A DNA stretch of 64,000 nucleotides, taken from NCBI GenBank assembly GCA_964058805.1, contig CAXKVV010002173.1:36001-100000 (forward strand). Reading direction: 5' to 3'. Each line of letters opens with the position of its first letter. Positions within the stretch are counted from its first letter, which is position 1. The stretch is from Schoenoplectus triqueter. Its lineage: Eukaryota; Streptophyta; Magnoliopsida; Poales; Cyperaceae. A program made the position numbers and the translations under genes. The notes beneath the pieces were generated by a model. That model was given only the letters and a program-made list of their open reading frames with translations. It made no database searches and had not been told where the DNA came from. Below, in pieces: positions 10,915 through 24,112 of this stretch.

Positions 10915-13900
10915 GTCGAAAACGAGTCCGGGCGCGCAAAACGTGAAAACGGGACCCGACGCACTCGGCACCGCCGAAAACGAGTCCGGGCGCGCAAAAC
11001 GTGAAAACGGGACCCGACGCAGTCGGCACCGCCGAAAATGAGTCCCGGCGCGCAAAACGTGAAAACGGGACCCGACGCACTCGGCACCGCCGAAAACGAG
11101 TCCGGGGGCGCAAAACGTGAAAACGGGATCCGACCCACTCCGCACCGCCGAAAAAGATTCCGGGCGCGCAAAACGTGAAAGCGGAACCCGACGCACTCGG
11201 CACCGCCGAAAACGAGTCAGGGCGCGCAAAACGTGAAACCGGGACCCGACGCATTCGGCACCGCCGAAAACGAGTCCGGGCGCGCAAAACATGATAACGG
11301 GACCAGACGCACTCGGCACCGGAGAAAACGAGTCACGGCGCGCAAAACGTGAAATCGAGACCCGACGCACTCGGCACCGCCGAAAACGACTCCGGGCGCC
11401 CAAAACGTGAAAACGGGACCCGACGCACTCGGCACCGGAGAAAACGATACCGGGCGCGCAAAACATGAAAACGGGACCCGACGCACTCGGCACCGCCGAA
11501 AAACGAGTCACGGCGCGCAAAACGTGAAATCGGGACCCGAATCTCTCGACACCGCCGAAAACGAGTCTGGCGTGCAAAATGTGAAAATGGGACCCGACGC
11601 ACTCGGCACCGCCGAAAACGAGTCCGGGGGCGCAAAACGTGAAAACGGGACCCGACGCACTCGGCACCGCCGAAAACGAGTCCTGGCGCGCAAAACGTGA
11701 AAACGGGACCCGACGCACTCGGCACCGCCGAAAACGAGTCCGGGCGCGCATAAGGTGAAAACGGAACCCGACGCACTCGGCACCGGAGAAAACGAGTCCG
11801 GGCGCGCAAAACGTGAAAACGGGACCCGACGCACTCGGCACCGTCGAAAATGAGTCCTGGCGCGCAAAACATGAAAACGGGACCGGACGCACTCGACACC
11901 GGAGAAAACGAGTCCGGGCGCGCAAAATGTGAAAACGGGACCCGACCCACTCCGCACCGCCGAAAAAGAGTCCGGGCGCGCACAGCGTGAAAACAGGACC
12001 CGACCCACTCTGCACCGCCGAAAACGAGTCCGGGAGCGCAAAACGTGAAAACGGGATCCGACACACCCGGCACCGCCGAAAAACGAGTCCGGGCGTGCAA
12101 AAGGTGAAAACAGGACCCGAATCTCTCGGCACCGCCGAAAACGAGTCCGGCGTGCAAAATGTGAAAACGGGACCCGACGCACTCTGCACCGCCGAAAAAG
12201 AGTCCGGGGTCGCAAACGTGAAAACGGGACCCGACGCACTCGGCACCGCCGAAAAAGAGTCGTGGCGCGCAAAACGTGAAATCGGGACCCGAATCTCTCA
12301 ACACCGCCGCAAAACGTAAAAGCGGGACCCGACGCACTCGGCAGCGCAGAAAACGAGTGCGGGAGCGCAAAACTTGAAAACGGGACCCGACGCACTCCGC
12401 ACCGCCCAAAACGAGTCTGGGCGCGCTAAACGTGAAAACGGGACCCGACGCATTCGGCACCGCCGAAAACGAGTCCGGGCGCGCAAAACATGAAAACGGG
12501 ACCCGACGAACTCGGCACCGCCGAAAAACGACTCACGGCGCGCAAAACGTGAAATCGGGACCCGAATCTATCGACACCGCCTAAAACGAGACGGGCGTGC
12601 AAAATGAGAAAACGGGAACCGACGCACTCGGCACCGCCGAAAACGAGTCCGGGCGCGCAAAACGTGAAAACGGGACCTGACGCACCGGGCACCGCCGAAA
12701 ACGAGTCCGGGGGCGGAAAACGTGAAAACGGGACCCGACGCACTCGGCACCGCCGAAAACGAGTTCGGGAGCGCAAAACGAGAAAACGGGACCCGACGCA
12801 CGCGGAACCGCCGAAAACGAGTCCGGGAGCGCAAAACGTGAAAACGGGACCCGAGCACCGGGCACCGCCGAAAACGAGTATGGGCGCGCCAAACGTGAAA
12901 ACGGGACCCGACGCACTCGGCACCGCCGAAAACGAGTCCGGGAGCGCAAAACGTGAAAACGGGACCCGACGCACTCGGCACCGCGGAAAACGAGTCCGGG
13001 CGCGCAAAACGTGAAAACGGGACCCGACGGACTCGGCACCGCCCAAAACGAGTCCGGGCGTGCAAAACGTGAAAACGGGACCCGACGCACTCGGCACCGC
13101 CGAAAACGAGTCCGGGCGCGCAAAACGTGAAAACGGGACACGACGCACTCGGCACCGGAGAAAACGTGTCCGGGCGCGCAAAACGTGAAAACGGGACCCG
13201 ACGCACTCGGCACCGTCGAAAACGAGTCCTGGCGCGCAAAACATGAAAACGGGACCCGACGCACTTGGCACCGGAGAAAATGAGTTCGGGCGCGCAAAAC
13301 GTGAAAACGGGACCCGACGCACTCGGCACCGCCGAAAAACGAGTCACGACGCGCAAAACGTGAAATTGGGACCCGAATCTCTCGACACCGCCGCAAAACG
13401 AGTCCGGGCGCGCAAAACGTAAAAACGGGACCCGACGCAATCCGCACCGCCGAAAACGATTTCGGGAGCGCAAACCGAGAAAACGGGACCCGACGCACGC
13501 GGCACCGCCGAAAATGAGTCCGGGAGCGCAAAACGTGAAAACGGGACTCGAGCACCGGGCACCGCCGAAAACGAGTATGGGCGTGCAAAACGTGAAAACG
13601 GGACCCGACGCACTCTGCACCGCCGAAAACGAGTCCGGGCGCGCAAAACGTGAAAACGGGACCCGACGCACTCGGCACCGCCAAAAAAGAGTCCGGGAGC
13701 GCAAAACGTGAAAACGGGACCCGACGCACTCGGCACCGCGGAAAACGAGTCCGGGCGCGCAAAACGTGAAAACGGGACCCGACGCACTCGGCACCGCCGA
13801 AAACGAGTCCGGGCGCGCAAAACGTGAAAACGGGACCCGACGCACTCGGCACCGCCGAAAACGAGTCCGGGCGCGCAAAACGTGAAAACGGGACCCGACG

Positions 13901-15584
13901 GACTCGGCACCGCCCAAAACGAGTTCGGGCGCGCAAAACGTGAAAACGGGACCCGACGCACTCGGCACCGCCGAAAAGGAGTCCGGGCGCGCAAAACGTG
14001 AAAACGGGACCCGACGCACTCGGCACCGCCGAAAACGAGTCCGGGCGCGCAAAACGTGAAAACGGGACCCGACGCACTCGGCACCGCCGAAAACGAGTCC
14101 GGGCGCGCAAAACGTGAAAATGAGACCCGACGCACTCGGCACCGCCGAAAACGAGTCCGGGCGCGCAAAACGGGAAAACGGGACCCGACGCACTCGGCAC
14201 CGCCGAAAACGAGTCCGGGCGCGCAAAACGGGAAAACGGGACCCGACGCACTCGGCACCGCCGAAAACGAGTCCGGGCGCGCAAAACGTGAAAACGGGAC
14301 CCGACGCAGTCGGCACCGCCGAAAATGAGTCTAGGCGCGCAAAACGTGAAAACGGGACCTGACGCACTCGGCACCGCCGAAAACGAGTCCGGGGGCGCAA
14401 AACGTGAAAACGGGACCCGACCCACTCCGCACCGCCGAAAAAGAGTCCGGGCGCGCAAAACGTGAAAGCGGGACCCGACGCACTCGGCACCGCCGAAAAC
14501 GAGTCCGGGCGCGCAAAACGTGAAACCGGGACCCGACGCATTCGGCACCGCCGAAAACGAGTCCGGGCGCGCAAAACATGATAACGGGACCAGACGCACT
14601 CGGCACCGGAGAAAAAGAGTCACGGCGCGCAAAACGTGAAATCGAGACCCGACGAACTCGGCACCGCCGAAAACGAGTCCGGGCGCCCAAAACGTGAAAA
14701 CGGAACCCGACGCACTCGGCACCGGAGAAAACGATACCGGGCGCGCAAAACATGAAAACGGGACCCGACGCACTCGGCACCGCCGAAAAACGAGTCACGG
14801 CGCGCAAAACGTGAAATCGGGACCCGAATCTCTCGACACCGTCGAAAACGAGTCTGGCGTGCAAAATGTGAAAATGGGACCCGACGCACTCGGCACCGCC
14901 GAAAACGAGTCCGGGGGCGCAAAACGTGAAAACGGCACCGGACACACTCGGCACCGCCGAAAACGAGTCCTGGCGCACAAAACGTGAAAACGGGACCCGA
15001 CGCACTCGGCACCGCCGAAAACGAGTCCTGGCGCGCAAAACGTGAAAACAGCACCGGACACACTCGGCACCGCCGAAAACGAGTCCTGGCGCGCAAAACG
15101 TGAAAACGGCACCCGACGCACTCGGCACCGCCGAAAACGAGTCCGGGCGCGCAAAAGGTGAAAACGGAACCCGACGCACTCGGCACCGGAGAGAACGAGT
15201 CCGGGCGCGCAAAACGTGAAAACGGGACCCGACGCACTCGGCACCGTCGAAAATGAGTCCTGGCGCGCAAAACATGAAAACGGGACCGGACGCACTCGAC
15301 ACCGGAGAAAACGAGTCCGGGCGCGCAAAATGTGAAAACGGGACCCGACCCACTCCGCACCGCCGAAAAAGAGTCCGGGCGCGCAAAGCGTGAAAACAGG
15401 ACCCGACCCACTCTACACCGCCGAAAACGAGTCCGGGAGCGCAAAACGTGAAAACGGTATCCGACACACCCGGCACCGCCGAAAAACGAGTCCGGGCGTG
15501 CAAAAGGTGAAAACGGGACCCGAATCTCTCGGCACCGCCGAAAACGAGTCCGGGCGCGCAAAACATGAAAACGGGACCCGACGC

Positions 15585-15603
15585 ACCGCCGAAAACTAGT
15601 CCG
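15585..15603 (+). repeat. Shortened monomer with a CTAG stop for the minus frames
   Basis: The monomer reads GCACCGCCG directly after GACCCGAC: seven bases (CTCGGCA) are missing between short GCA repeats. It also carries ACTAGT, a SpeI palindrome that places a TAG on both strands. This is one of the few places where a minus-strand frame closes. It recurs near 20148, 57477 and 62040. Confidence 0.8.
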
Positions 15604-16892
15604 GGCGCGCAAAACGTGAAAACGGGACTCGAGCACGGGGCACCGCCGAAAACGAGTCCGGGCGCGCAAAACGTGAAAACGGGACCCGACGCACCCGGCA
15701 CCGCCGAAAACGAGTCCGTGAGCGCAAAACGTGAAAACGGGACCCGACGCACCCGGCACCGCCGAAAACGAGTCCGTGAGCGCAAAACGTGAAAACGGGA
15801 CCCGACGCACTCGGCACCGCCGAAAACGAGTCCGGGAGCGCAAAACGTGAAAACGGGACTCGAGCACTGGGCACCGCCGAAAACGAGTCCGGGAGCGCAA
15901 AACGTGAAAACAGGACCCGACGACTCGGTACCGTCGAAAACAAGTCCGGGCTCGCAAAACGTGAAAACAAGACCGGAACCACTCCGGACCGCCGAAAACG
16001 AGTCCGGGCGCGCAAAACGTGAAAACGAGACCCGACGCACTCGACACCGCCGAAAACGAGTTCGGGCGCGTAAAACGTGAAAACGAGACGCGACGCACTC
16101 GGCACAGCCGAAAACGAGTCCTGGCGCGTAAAACGTGAAAACGGGACCCGAATCTCTCGACACCGCCGCAAAACGAGACCGGGCGCGCAAAACGTAAAAA
16201 CGGGACCCGACGCACTCCGCACCGCCGAAAACGAGTTCGGGAGAGCAAAACGACAAAACGGGACCCGACGCACGCGGCACCGCCGAAAATGAGTCCGGGA
16301 GCGCAAAACGTGAAAACGGGACTCGAGCACCGGGCACCTCGGCACCGCCGAAAACGAGTCCGGGCGCGCAAAATGTGAAAACGGGACCCGACGCACACGG
16401 CACCGCCGAAAACGAGTATGGGCGTGCAAAACGTGAAAACGGGACTCGACGCACTCGGCACCGTCGACAACGAGTATGGGCGTGCAAAACGTGAAAACGG
16501 GACCCGACGCACTCGGCACCGCCGAAAACGAGTCCGGGCGCGCAAAACGTGAAAACGGGACCCGACGCACTCGGCACCGCCGAAAATGAGTCCGGGCGCG
16601 CAAAACGTGAAAACGGGACCCGACGCACTCGGCACCGCCGAAAACGAGTCCGGGCGCGCAAAACATGAAAACGGGACCCGACGCACTCGGCACCGCCGAA
16701 AACGAGTCCGGGCGCGCAAAACGATAAAAACGGGACCCGACGCACTCGGCACCGCCGAAAAACGAGTCACGGCGCGCAAAACGTGAAATCGGGACCCGAA
16801 TCTCTCGACACCGCCGAAAACGAGTCTGGCGGGCAAAATGTGAAAACGGGACCCGACGCACTCGGCACCGCCGAAAACGAGACCGGGGGCGC

Positions 16893-16931
16893 AAAACGTG
16901 AAAACGGGACCCGACGCACTCGGCACCGCCG
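16893..16931 (+). repeat. 39-bp monomer, slippage between AAAACG repeats
   Basis: The spacing between successive first AAAACG boxes is 39 instead of 58 bp. The 19 bases between the third AAAACG and the next monomer's first AAAACG are gone, giving GCCGAAAACGTGAAAACGGG. This is the product expected from slippage or recombination between the intramonomer AAAACG direct repeats. The identical monomer is at 21456, 58785 and 63348, so it predates the 4,563-bp and 41.9-kb duplications. Confidence 0.9.
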
Positions 16932-19005
16932 AAAACGTGAAAACGGGACCCGACGCACTCGGCACCGCCGAAAACGAGTCCTGGCGCGCAAAACGTGAAA
17001 ACGGCACCGGACGCACTCGGCACCGCCGTAAACGAGTCCTGGCGCGCAAAACATGAAAACGGGACCCGACGCACTCGGCACCGGAGAAAACGTGTCCGGG
17101 CGCCCAAAACGTGAAAACGGGACCCGACGCACTCCGCACCGCCGAAAACGAGTCCGGGCGCGCAAAACGTGAAAGCTTGACCCGAACCACTCCGCTCCGC
17201 TGAAAACGAGTCCGGGGGCGCAAAACGTGAAAACAGGATTCGACGCACCCGGCACCGCCGAAAAACGAGTCCGGGCGCGCAAAACGTGAAAACGGGACCC
17301 GACGCACACCGCACCGCCGAAAATGAGTCCGGGAGCGCAAAACTTGAAAACGGGACCCGACTCCCGCGTGACCGCCGAAAATGAGTCCGGGCGCGCAAAA
17401 CGTGAAAACGGGACTCGAGCACGGGGCACCGCCGAAAACGAGTCCGGGCGCGCAAAACATGAAAACGGGACCCGACACACTCGGCACCGGAGAAAACGTG
17501 TCCGGGCGCGCAAAACGTGAAAACGGGACCCGACGCACTCGGCACCGTCGAAAACGAGTCCTGGCGCGCAAAACATGAAAACGGGACCGGACGCACTCGG
17601 CACCGGAGAAAACGAGTCCGGGCGCGCAAAACGTGAAAACGGGACCCGACGCACTCGGCACCGGAGAAAACGAGTCCGGGCGCGCAAAACGTGAAAACGG
17701 GACCCGACGCACTCGGCACCGCCGAAAACGAGTCCGGGCGCGCAAAATGTGAAAACGGAACCCGACGCACTCGGCACCGGAGAAAACGATTCCGGGCGCG
17801 CAAAACGTGAAGACGGCACCCGACCCACTCCGCACCGCCGAAAAAGAGTCCGAGCGCGCAAAGCGTGAAAACAGGACCCGACCCACTCCGCACCGCCGAA
17901 AACGAGTCCGGGAGCGCAAAACGTGAAAACGGGATCCGACACACCCGGCACCGCCGAAAAACGAGTCACGGCGCTTAAAACGTGAAATCGTGACACGAAT
18001 CTCTCGACACCGCCGAAAACGAGTCCGGGCGCGCAAAATGTGAAAACGGAACCCGACGCACTCGGCACCGGAGAAAACGATTCCGGGCGCGCAAAACGTG
18101 AAAACGGCACCCGACCCACTCCGCACCGCCGAAAAAGAGTCCGGGCGCGCAAAGCGTGAAAACGGGACCCGACGCACTCGGCACCGCCGAAAACGAATCC
18201 GGGCGTGCAAAAGGTGAAAACGGCACCCGACGCACTCGGCACCGCCGAAAACGAGTCCGGGCGCGCAAATCGTGAAAACGGGACCCGACGCACTCCGCAC
18301 CGCCGAAAACGAGTCCAAGCACGCAAAACGTGAAAGCGGGACCCGAACCACTCCGCTCCGCCGAAAACGAGTCCGGGGGCGCAAAACGTGAAAACAGGAT
18401 CCGACGCACCCGGCACCGCCGAAAAAACGAGTCTGGGCGCGCAAAACGTGAAAACGGGACCCGACGCACACCGCACCGCCGAAAATGAGTCCGGGAGCGC
18501 AAAACTTGAAAACGGGACACGACTCCCGCGTGACCGCCGAAAACGAGTCCGGGCGCGCAAAACGTGAAAACGGGACTCGAGCACGGGGCACCGCCGAAAA
18601 CGAGTCCGGGCGCGCAAAACGTGAAAACGGGACCCGACGCACCCGGCACCGCCGAAAACGAGTCCGTGAGCGCAAAACGTGAAAACGGGACCCGACGCAC
18701 TCGGCACCGCCGAAAACGAGTCCGGGAGCGCAAAACGTGAAAACGGGACTCGAGCACTGGGCACCGCCGAAAACGAGTCCGGGAGCGCAAAACGTGAAAA
18801 CAGGACCCGACGACTCGGCACCGTCGAAAATAAGTCCGGACGCGCAAAACGTGAAAACGAGACCGGAACCACTCCGGACCGCCGAAAACGAGTCCGGGGG
18901 AGCAAAACGTGAAAACGGGACCCGACGCACTCGGCACCGCCGAAAACGAGTCCGGGCGCGCAAAACGTGAAAACGGGACCCGACGCACTCGGCACCGTCG
19001 AAAAT

Positions 19006-22000
19006 GAGTCCGGGCGCGCAAAACGTGAAAGCGGGACCCGACGCACTCGGCACCGCCGAAAACGAGTCCGGGCGCGCAAAACGTGAAACCGGGACCCGAC
19101 GCATTCGGCACCGCCGAAAACGAGTCCGGGCGCGCAAAACATGATAACGGGACCAGACGCACTCGGCACCGGAGAAAAAGAGTCACGGCGCGCAAAACGT
19201 GAAATCGAGACCCGACGAACTCGGCACCGCCGAAAACGAGTCCGGGCGCCCAAAACGTGAAAACGGAACCCGACGCACTCGGCACCGGAGAAAACGATAC
19301 CGGGCGCGCAAAACATGAAAACGGGACCCGACGCACTCGGCACCGCCGAAAAACGAGTCACGGCGCGCAAAACGTGAAATCGGGACCCGAATCTCTCGAC
19401 ACCGTCGAAAACGAGTCTGGCGTGCAAAATGTGAAAATGGGACCCGACGCACTCGGCACCGCCGAAAACGAGTCCGGGGGCGCAAAACGTGAAAACGGCA
19501 CCGGACACACTCGGCACCGCCGAAAACGAGTCCTGGCGCACAAAACGTGAAAACGGGACCCGACGCACTCGGCACCGCCGAAAACGAGTCCTGGCGCGCA
19601 AAACGTGAAAACAGCACCGGACACACTCGGCACCGCCGAAAACGAGTCCTGGCGCGCAAAACGTGAAAACGGCACCCGACGCACTCGGCACCGCCGAAAA
19701 CGAGTCCGGGCGCGCAAAAGGTGAAAACGGAACCCGACGCACTCGGCACCGGAGAGAACGAGTCCGGGCGCGCAAAACGTGAAAACGGGACCCGACGCAC
19801 TCGGCACCGTCGAAAATGAGTCCTGGCGCGCAAAACATGAAAACGGGACCGGACGCACTCGACACCGGAGAAAACGAGTCCGGGCGCGCAAAATGTGAAA
19901 ACGGGACCCGACCCACTCCGCACCGCCGAAAAAGAGTCCGGGCGCGCAAAGCGTGAAAACAGGACCCGACCCACTCTACACCGCCGAAAACGAGTCCGGG
20001 AGCGCAAAACGTGAAAACGGTATCCGACACACCCGGCACCGCCGAAAAACGAGTCCGGGCGTGCAAAAGGTGAAAACGGGACCCGAATCTCTCGGCACCG
20101 CCGAAAACGAGTCCGGGCGCGCAAAACATGAAAACGGGACCCGACGCACCGCCGAAAACTAGTCCGGGCGCGCAAAACGTGAAAACGGGACTCGAGCACG
20201 GGGCACCGCCGAAAACGAGTCCGGGCGCGCAAAACGTGAAAACGGGACCCGACGCACCCGGCACCGCCGAAAACGAGTCCGTGAGCGCAAAACGTGAAAA
20301 CGGGACCCGACGCACCCGGCACCGCCGAAAACGAGTCCGTGAGCGCAAAACGTGAAAACGGGACCCGACGCACTCGGCACCGCCGAAAACGAGTCCGGGA
20401 GCGCAAAACGTGAAAACGGGACTCGAGCACTGGGCACCGCCGAAAACGAGTCCGGGAGCGCAAAACGTGAAAACAGGACCCGACGACTCGGTACCGTCGA
20501 AAACAAGTCCGGGCTCGCAAAACGTGAAAACAAGACCGGAACCACTCCGGACCGCCGAAAACGAGTCCGGGCGCGCAAAACGTGAAAACGAGACCCGACG
20601 CACTCGACACCGCCGAAAACGAGTTCGGGCGCGTAAAACGTGAAAACGAGACGCGACGCACTCGGCACAGCCGAAAACGAGTCCTGGCGCGTAAAACGTG
20701 AAAACGGGACCCGAATCTCTCGACACCGCCGCAAAACGAGACCGGGCGCGCAAAACGTAAAAACGGGACCCGACGCACTCCGCACCGCCGAAAACGAGTT
20801 CGGGAGAGCAAAACGACAAAACGGGACCCGACGCACGCGGCACCGCCGAAAATGAGTCCGGGAGCGCAAAACGTGAAAACGGGACTCGAGCACCGGGCAC
20901 CTCGGCACCGCCGAAAACGAGTCCGGGCGCGCAAAATGTGAAAACGGGACCCGACGCACACGGCACCGCCGAAAACGAGTATGGGCGTGCAAAACGTGAA
21001 AACGGGACTCGACGCACTCGGCACCGTCGACAACGAGTATGGGCGTGCAAAACGTGAAAACGGGACCCGACGCACTCGGCACCGCCGAAAACGAGTCCGG
21101 GCGCGCAAAACGTGAAAACGGGACCCGACGCACTCGGCACCGCCGAAAATGAGTCCGGGCGCGCAAAACGTGAAAACGGGACCCGACGCACTCGGCACCG
21201 CCGAAAACGAGTCCGGGCGCGCAAAACATGAAAACGGGACCCGACGCACTCGGCACCGCCGAAAACGAGTCCGGGCGCGCAAAACGATAAAAACGGGACC
21301 CGACGCACTCGGCACCGCCGAAAAACGAGTCACGGCGCGCAAAACGTGAAATCGGGACCCGAATCTCTCGACACCGCCGAAAACGAGTCTGGCGGGCAAA
21401 ATGTGAAAACGGGACCCGACGCACTCGGCACCGCCGAAAACGAGACCGGGGGCGCAAAACGTGAAAACGGGACCCGACGCACTCGGCACCGCCGAAAACG
21501 TGAAAACGGGACCCGACGCACTCGGCACCGCCGAAAACGAGTCCTGGCGCGCAAAACGTGAAAACGGCACCGGACGCACTCGGCACCGCCGTAAACGAGT
21601 CCTGGCGCGCAAAACATGAAAACGGGACCCGACGCACTCGGCACCGGAGAAAACGTGTCCGGGCGCCCAAAACGTGAAAACGGGACCCGACGCACTCCGC
21701 ACCGCCGAAAACGAGTCCGGGCGCGCAAAACGTGAAAGCTTGACCCGAACCACTCCGCTCCGCTGAAAACGAGTCCGGGGGCGCAAAACGTGAAAACAGG
21801 ATTCGACGCACCCGGCACCGCCGAAAAACGAGTCCGGGCGCGCAAAACGTGAAAACGGGACCCGACGCACACCGCACCGCCGAAAATGAGTCCGGGAGCG
21901 CAAAACTTGAAAACGGGACCCGACTCCCGCGTGACCGCCGAAAATGAGTCCGGGCGCGCAAAACGTGAAAACGGGACTCGAGCACGGGGCACCGCCGAAA

Positions 22001-22022
22001 ACGAGTCCGGGCGCGCAAAACA
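19006..22022 (+). repeat. 4,563-bp tandem block, copy E2 (interrupted, 3,017 bp)
   Basis: Copy of 14443-17459. It stops in the middle of a monomer at 22022. At the corresponding place in the second large copy (63914) the block continues through the window end, following 17460 onward. Confidence 0.88.
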
Positions 22023-22030
22023 CGACGCGC
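22017..22030 (+). other. Out-of-register junction (14-bp residual monomer)
   Basis: The sequence reads GCGCGCAAAACACGACGCGC and continues in AAAACGTG. Only 14 bp separate two AAAAC boxes that should be 58 bp apart. The left side belongs to an AAAACATGAAAAC monomer (as at 63909) and the right side to a GAGTCACGACGCGC monomer (as at 28211). They share only CA at the crossover. The join is therefore not a normal in-register exchange but a microhomology-type deletion or a misjoin. Confidence 0.9.
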
Positions 22031-23648
22031 AAAACGTGAAATCGGGACCCGAATCTCTCGACACCGCCGCAAAACGAGTCCGGGCGCGCAAAACGTAAAA
22101 ACGGGACCCGACGCACTCGGCACCGGAGAAAACGAGTCACGGCGCGCAAAACGTGAAATCGAGACCCGACGCACTCGGCACCGCCGAAAACGAGTCCGGG
22201 CGCGCAAAACGTGAAAACGGGACCCGACGCACTCGGCACCGCCGAAAACGAGTCCGGTCACGCAAAACGTGAAAACGGGACCCGACGCACTCGGCACCGC
22301 CGAAAACGAGTCCGGGGGCGCAAAACGTGAAAGCGGGACCCGACGCACTCGGCACCGCCGAAAACGAGTCCGGGCGCGCAAAACGTGAAAGCGGGACCCG
22401 ACGCACTCGGCACCGCCGAAAACGAGTCCGGGCGCGCAAAACGTGAAAACGGGACCCGACGCACTCGGCACCGCCGAAAACGAGTCCGTGCGCGCAAAAC
22501 GTGAAAACGGGACCCGACGCACTCGGCATCGCCGAAAACGAGTCCGATCGCGCAAAACGTGAAAACGGGACCCGACGCACTCGGCACCGCCGAAAACGAG
22601 TCCGGGGGCGCAAAACGTGAAAACGGCACCCGACGCACACGGCACCTCCGAAAACGAGTCCGGGCGCGCAAAACGTGAAAACGGGACCCGACGCACTCGG
22701 CACCGCCGAAAACGAGTCCGGCGCGCAAAACGTGAAAACGGCACCCGACCCACTCCGCACCGCCGAAAACGAGTCGTGGCGCGCAAAACGTTAAATCGGG
22801 ACCCGAATCTCTCGACACCGCCGCAAAACGTAAAAACGGGACTCGGCACCGCCGAAAACGAGTGCGGGAGCGCAAAACTTGAAAACGGGACCCGACGCAC
22901 TCCGCACCGCCCAAAATGAGTCCGGGCGGGCAAAACGTGAAAACGGGACCCGACGCATTCGGCACCGCCAAAAATGAGTCCGGGCGCGCAAAACATGACA
23001 ACGGGACCCGACGAAATCGGCACCGCCGAAAAACGAGTCACGGCGCGCAAAACGTGAAATCGGGACCCGAATCTATCGACACCGCCGAAAACGAGACTGG
23101 CGTGCAAAATGTGAAAACGGGACCCGACGCACTCGGCACCGCCGAAAACGAGTCCGGGGGCGCAAAACGTGAAAACGGGACCCGACGCACTCGGCACCGC
23201 CGAAAACGATTCGTGGCGCGCAAAACGTGAAAATGGGACCCGACGCACTCGGCACCGCCGAAAACGAGTCCTCGCGCGCAAAACGTGAAAAGGGCACAAG
23301 ACGCACTCGGCACCGCCGAAAACGAGTCCTTGCGCGCAAAACATGAAAACGGGACCCGACGCACGCGGCACCGGAGAAAACGTGTCCGGGCGCGTAAAAC
23401 GTGAAAACGGGACCCGACGCACTCGGCACCGCCGAAAACGAGTCCGGGCGCGCAAAACGTGAAAACGGGACCCGACGCACTCGGCACCGCCGAAAACGAG
23501 TCCGGGCGCGCAAAACGTGAAAACGGGACCCGACGCACTCGGCACCGCCGAAAACGAGTCCGGGCGCGCAAAACGTGAAAACGGGACCCTACGGACTCGG
23601 CACCGCCGAAAACGAGTCCGGGCGCGCAAAACGTGAAAACGGGACCCG

Positions 23649-24112
23649 ACGCACTCGGCACCGCCGAAAACGAGTCCTGGCGCGCAAAACGTGAAAACGG
23701 GACCCGACGCACTCGGCACCGCCGAAAATGAGTCCGGGCGCGCAAAACGTGAAAACGGGACCCGACGCACTCGGCACCGCCGAAAACGTGTCCGGGCGCG
23801 CAAAACGTGAAAACGGGACCCGACGCACTCGGCACCGCCGAAAACGAGTCCGGGCGCGCAAAACGTGAAAACGGGACCCGACGCACTCGGCACCGCCGAA
23901 AACGAGTCCGGGCGCGCAAAACGTGAAAACAGGACCCGACGCACTCGGCACCGCCGAAAACGAGTCCGGGCGCGCAAAACGTGAAAACGGGACCCGACGC
24001 ATTCGGCACCGCCGAAAACGATTCCGGGCGCGCAAAACGTGAAAACGGGACCCGACGCACTCGGTACCGCCGAAAATGAGTCCGAGCGCGCAAAACGTGA
24101 AAACGGGACCCG
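23649..24112 (+). repeat. 464-bp eight-monomer sub-unit, copy 1
   Basis: Eight monomers (8 x 58). Linked markers AAATGAGTCCGGG (23725), CGTGTCCGG, GCATTCGG/GATTCC and TCGGTACCGCC (24061) recur 464 bp later at 24189 and 24525. Confidence 0.85.

Larger units (their letters stand above)
8839..12299 (+). repeat. Higher-order unit U2 (3,461 bp)
   Basis: Begins with the marker monomer and repeats about the first 460 bp of U1 (offset 8,838) with at most single-base differences, then diverges. Its centre is a 522-bp nine-monomer tandem pair rich in GGACACGACGCACCCGG monomers. The segment from about 10.9 to 11.9 kb is a diverged copy of about 14.2-15.2 kb (offset 3,287). It recurs at 50731-54191. Confidence 0.82.
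14443..19005 (+). repeat. 4,563-bp tandem block, copy E1
   Basis: Positions 14443-17459 recur at 19006-22022 with offset 4,563, and I found no difference in the stretches compared. Just left of 14443 the two sites differ (CGAAAAAGAG against CGAAAATGAG), which fixes the left limit of identity. The rest of E1 (17460-19005) has no second copy in this part of the window because the next copy is cut. Confidence 0.88.
12300..22022 (+). repeat. Higher-order unit U3, cut off by a junction
   Basis: Begins with the marker (the A of AAAAGCGGG near 12318 is replaced by G). It lacks the CCCTGAGCGC monomer found in U1 and U2, so it is one monomer shorter there. It carries the most diverged monomers of the window (about 15.2-18.9 kb), including GACTCCCGCGTGACCGCC near 17361 and CTAGT near 15597. 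From 14443 it contains a 4,563-bp tandem duplication whose second copy is interrupted at 22022. Confidence 0.82.

Noticed and set aside
16767..21308. Giant minus-strand open frames (over 1,500 codons) as repeat proteins
   Set aside because: They overlap other equally long frames on the same strand, start at random CAT variants, tolerate 1-bp indels because all frames are open, and have a period set by 3 x 58 bp.
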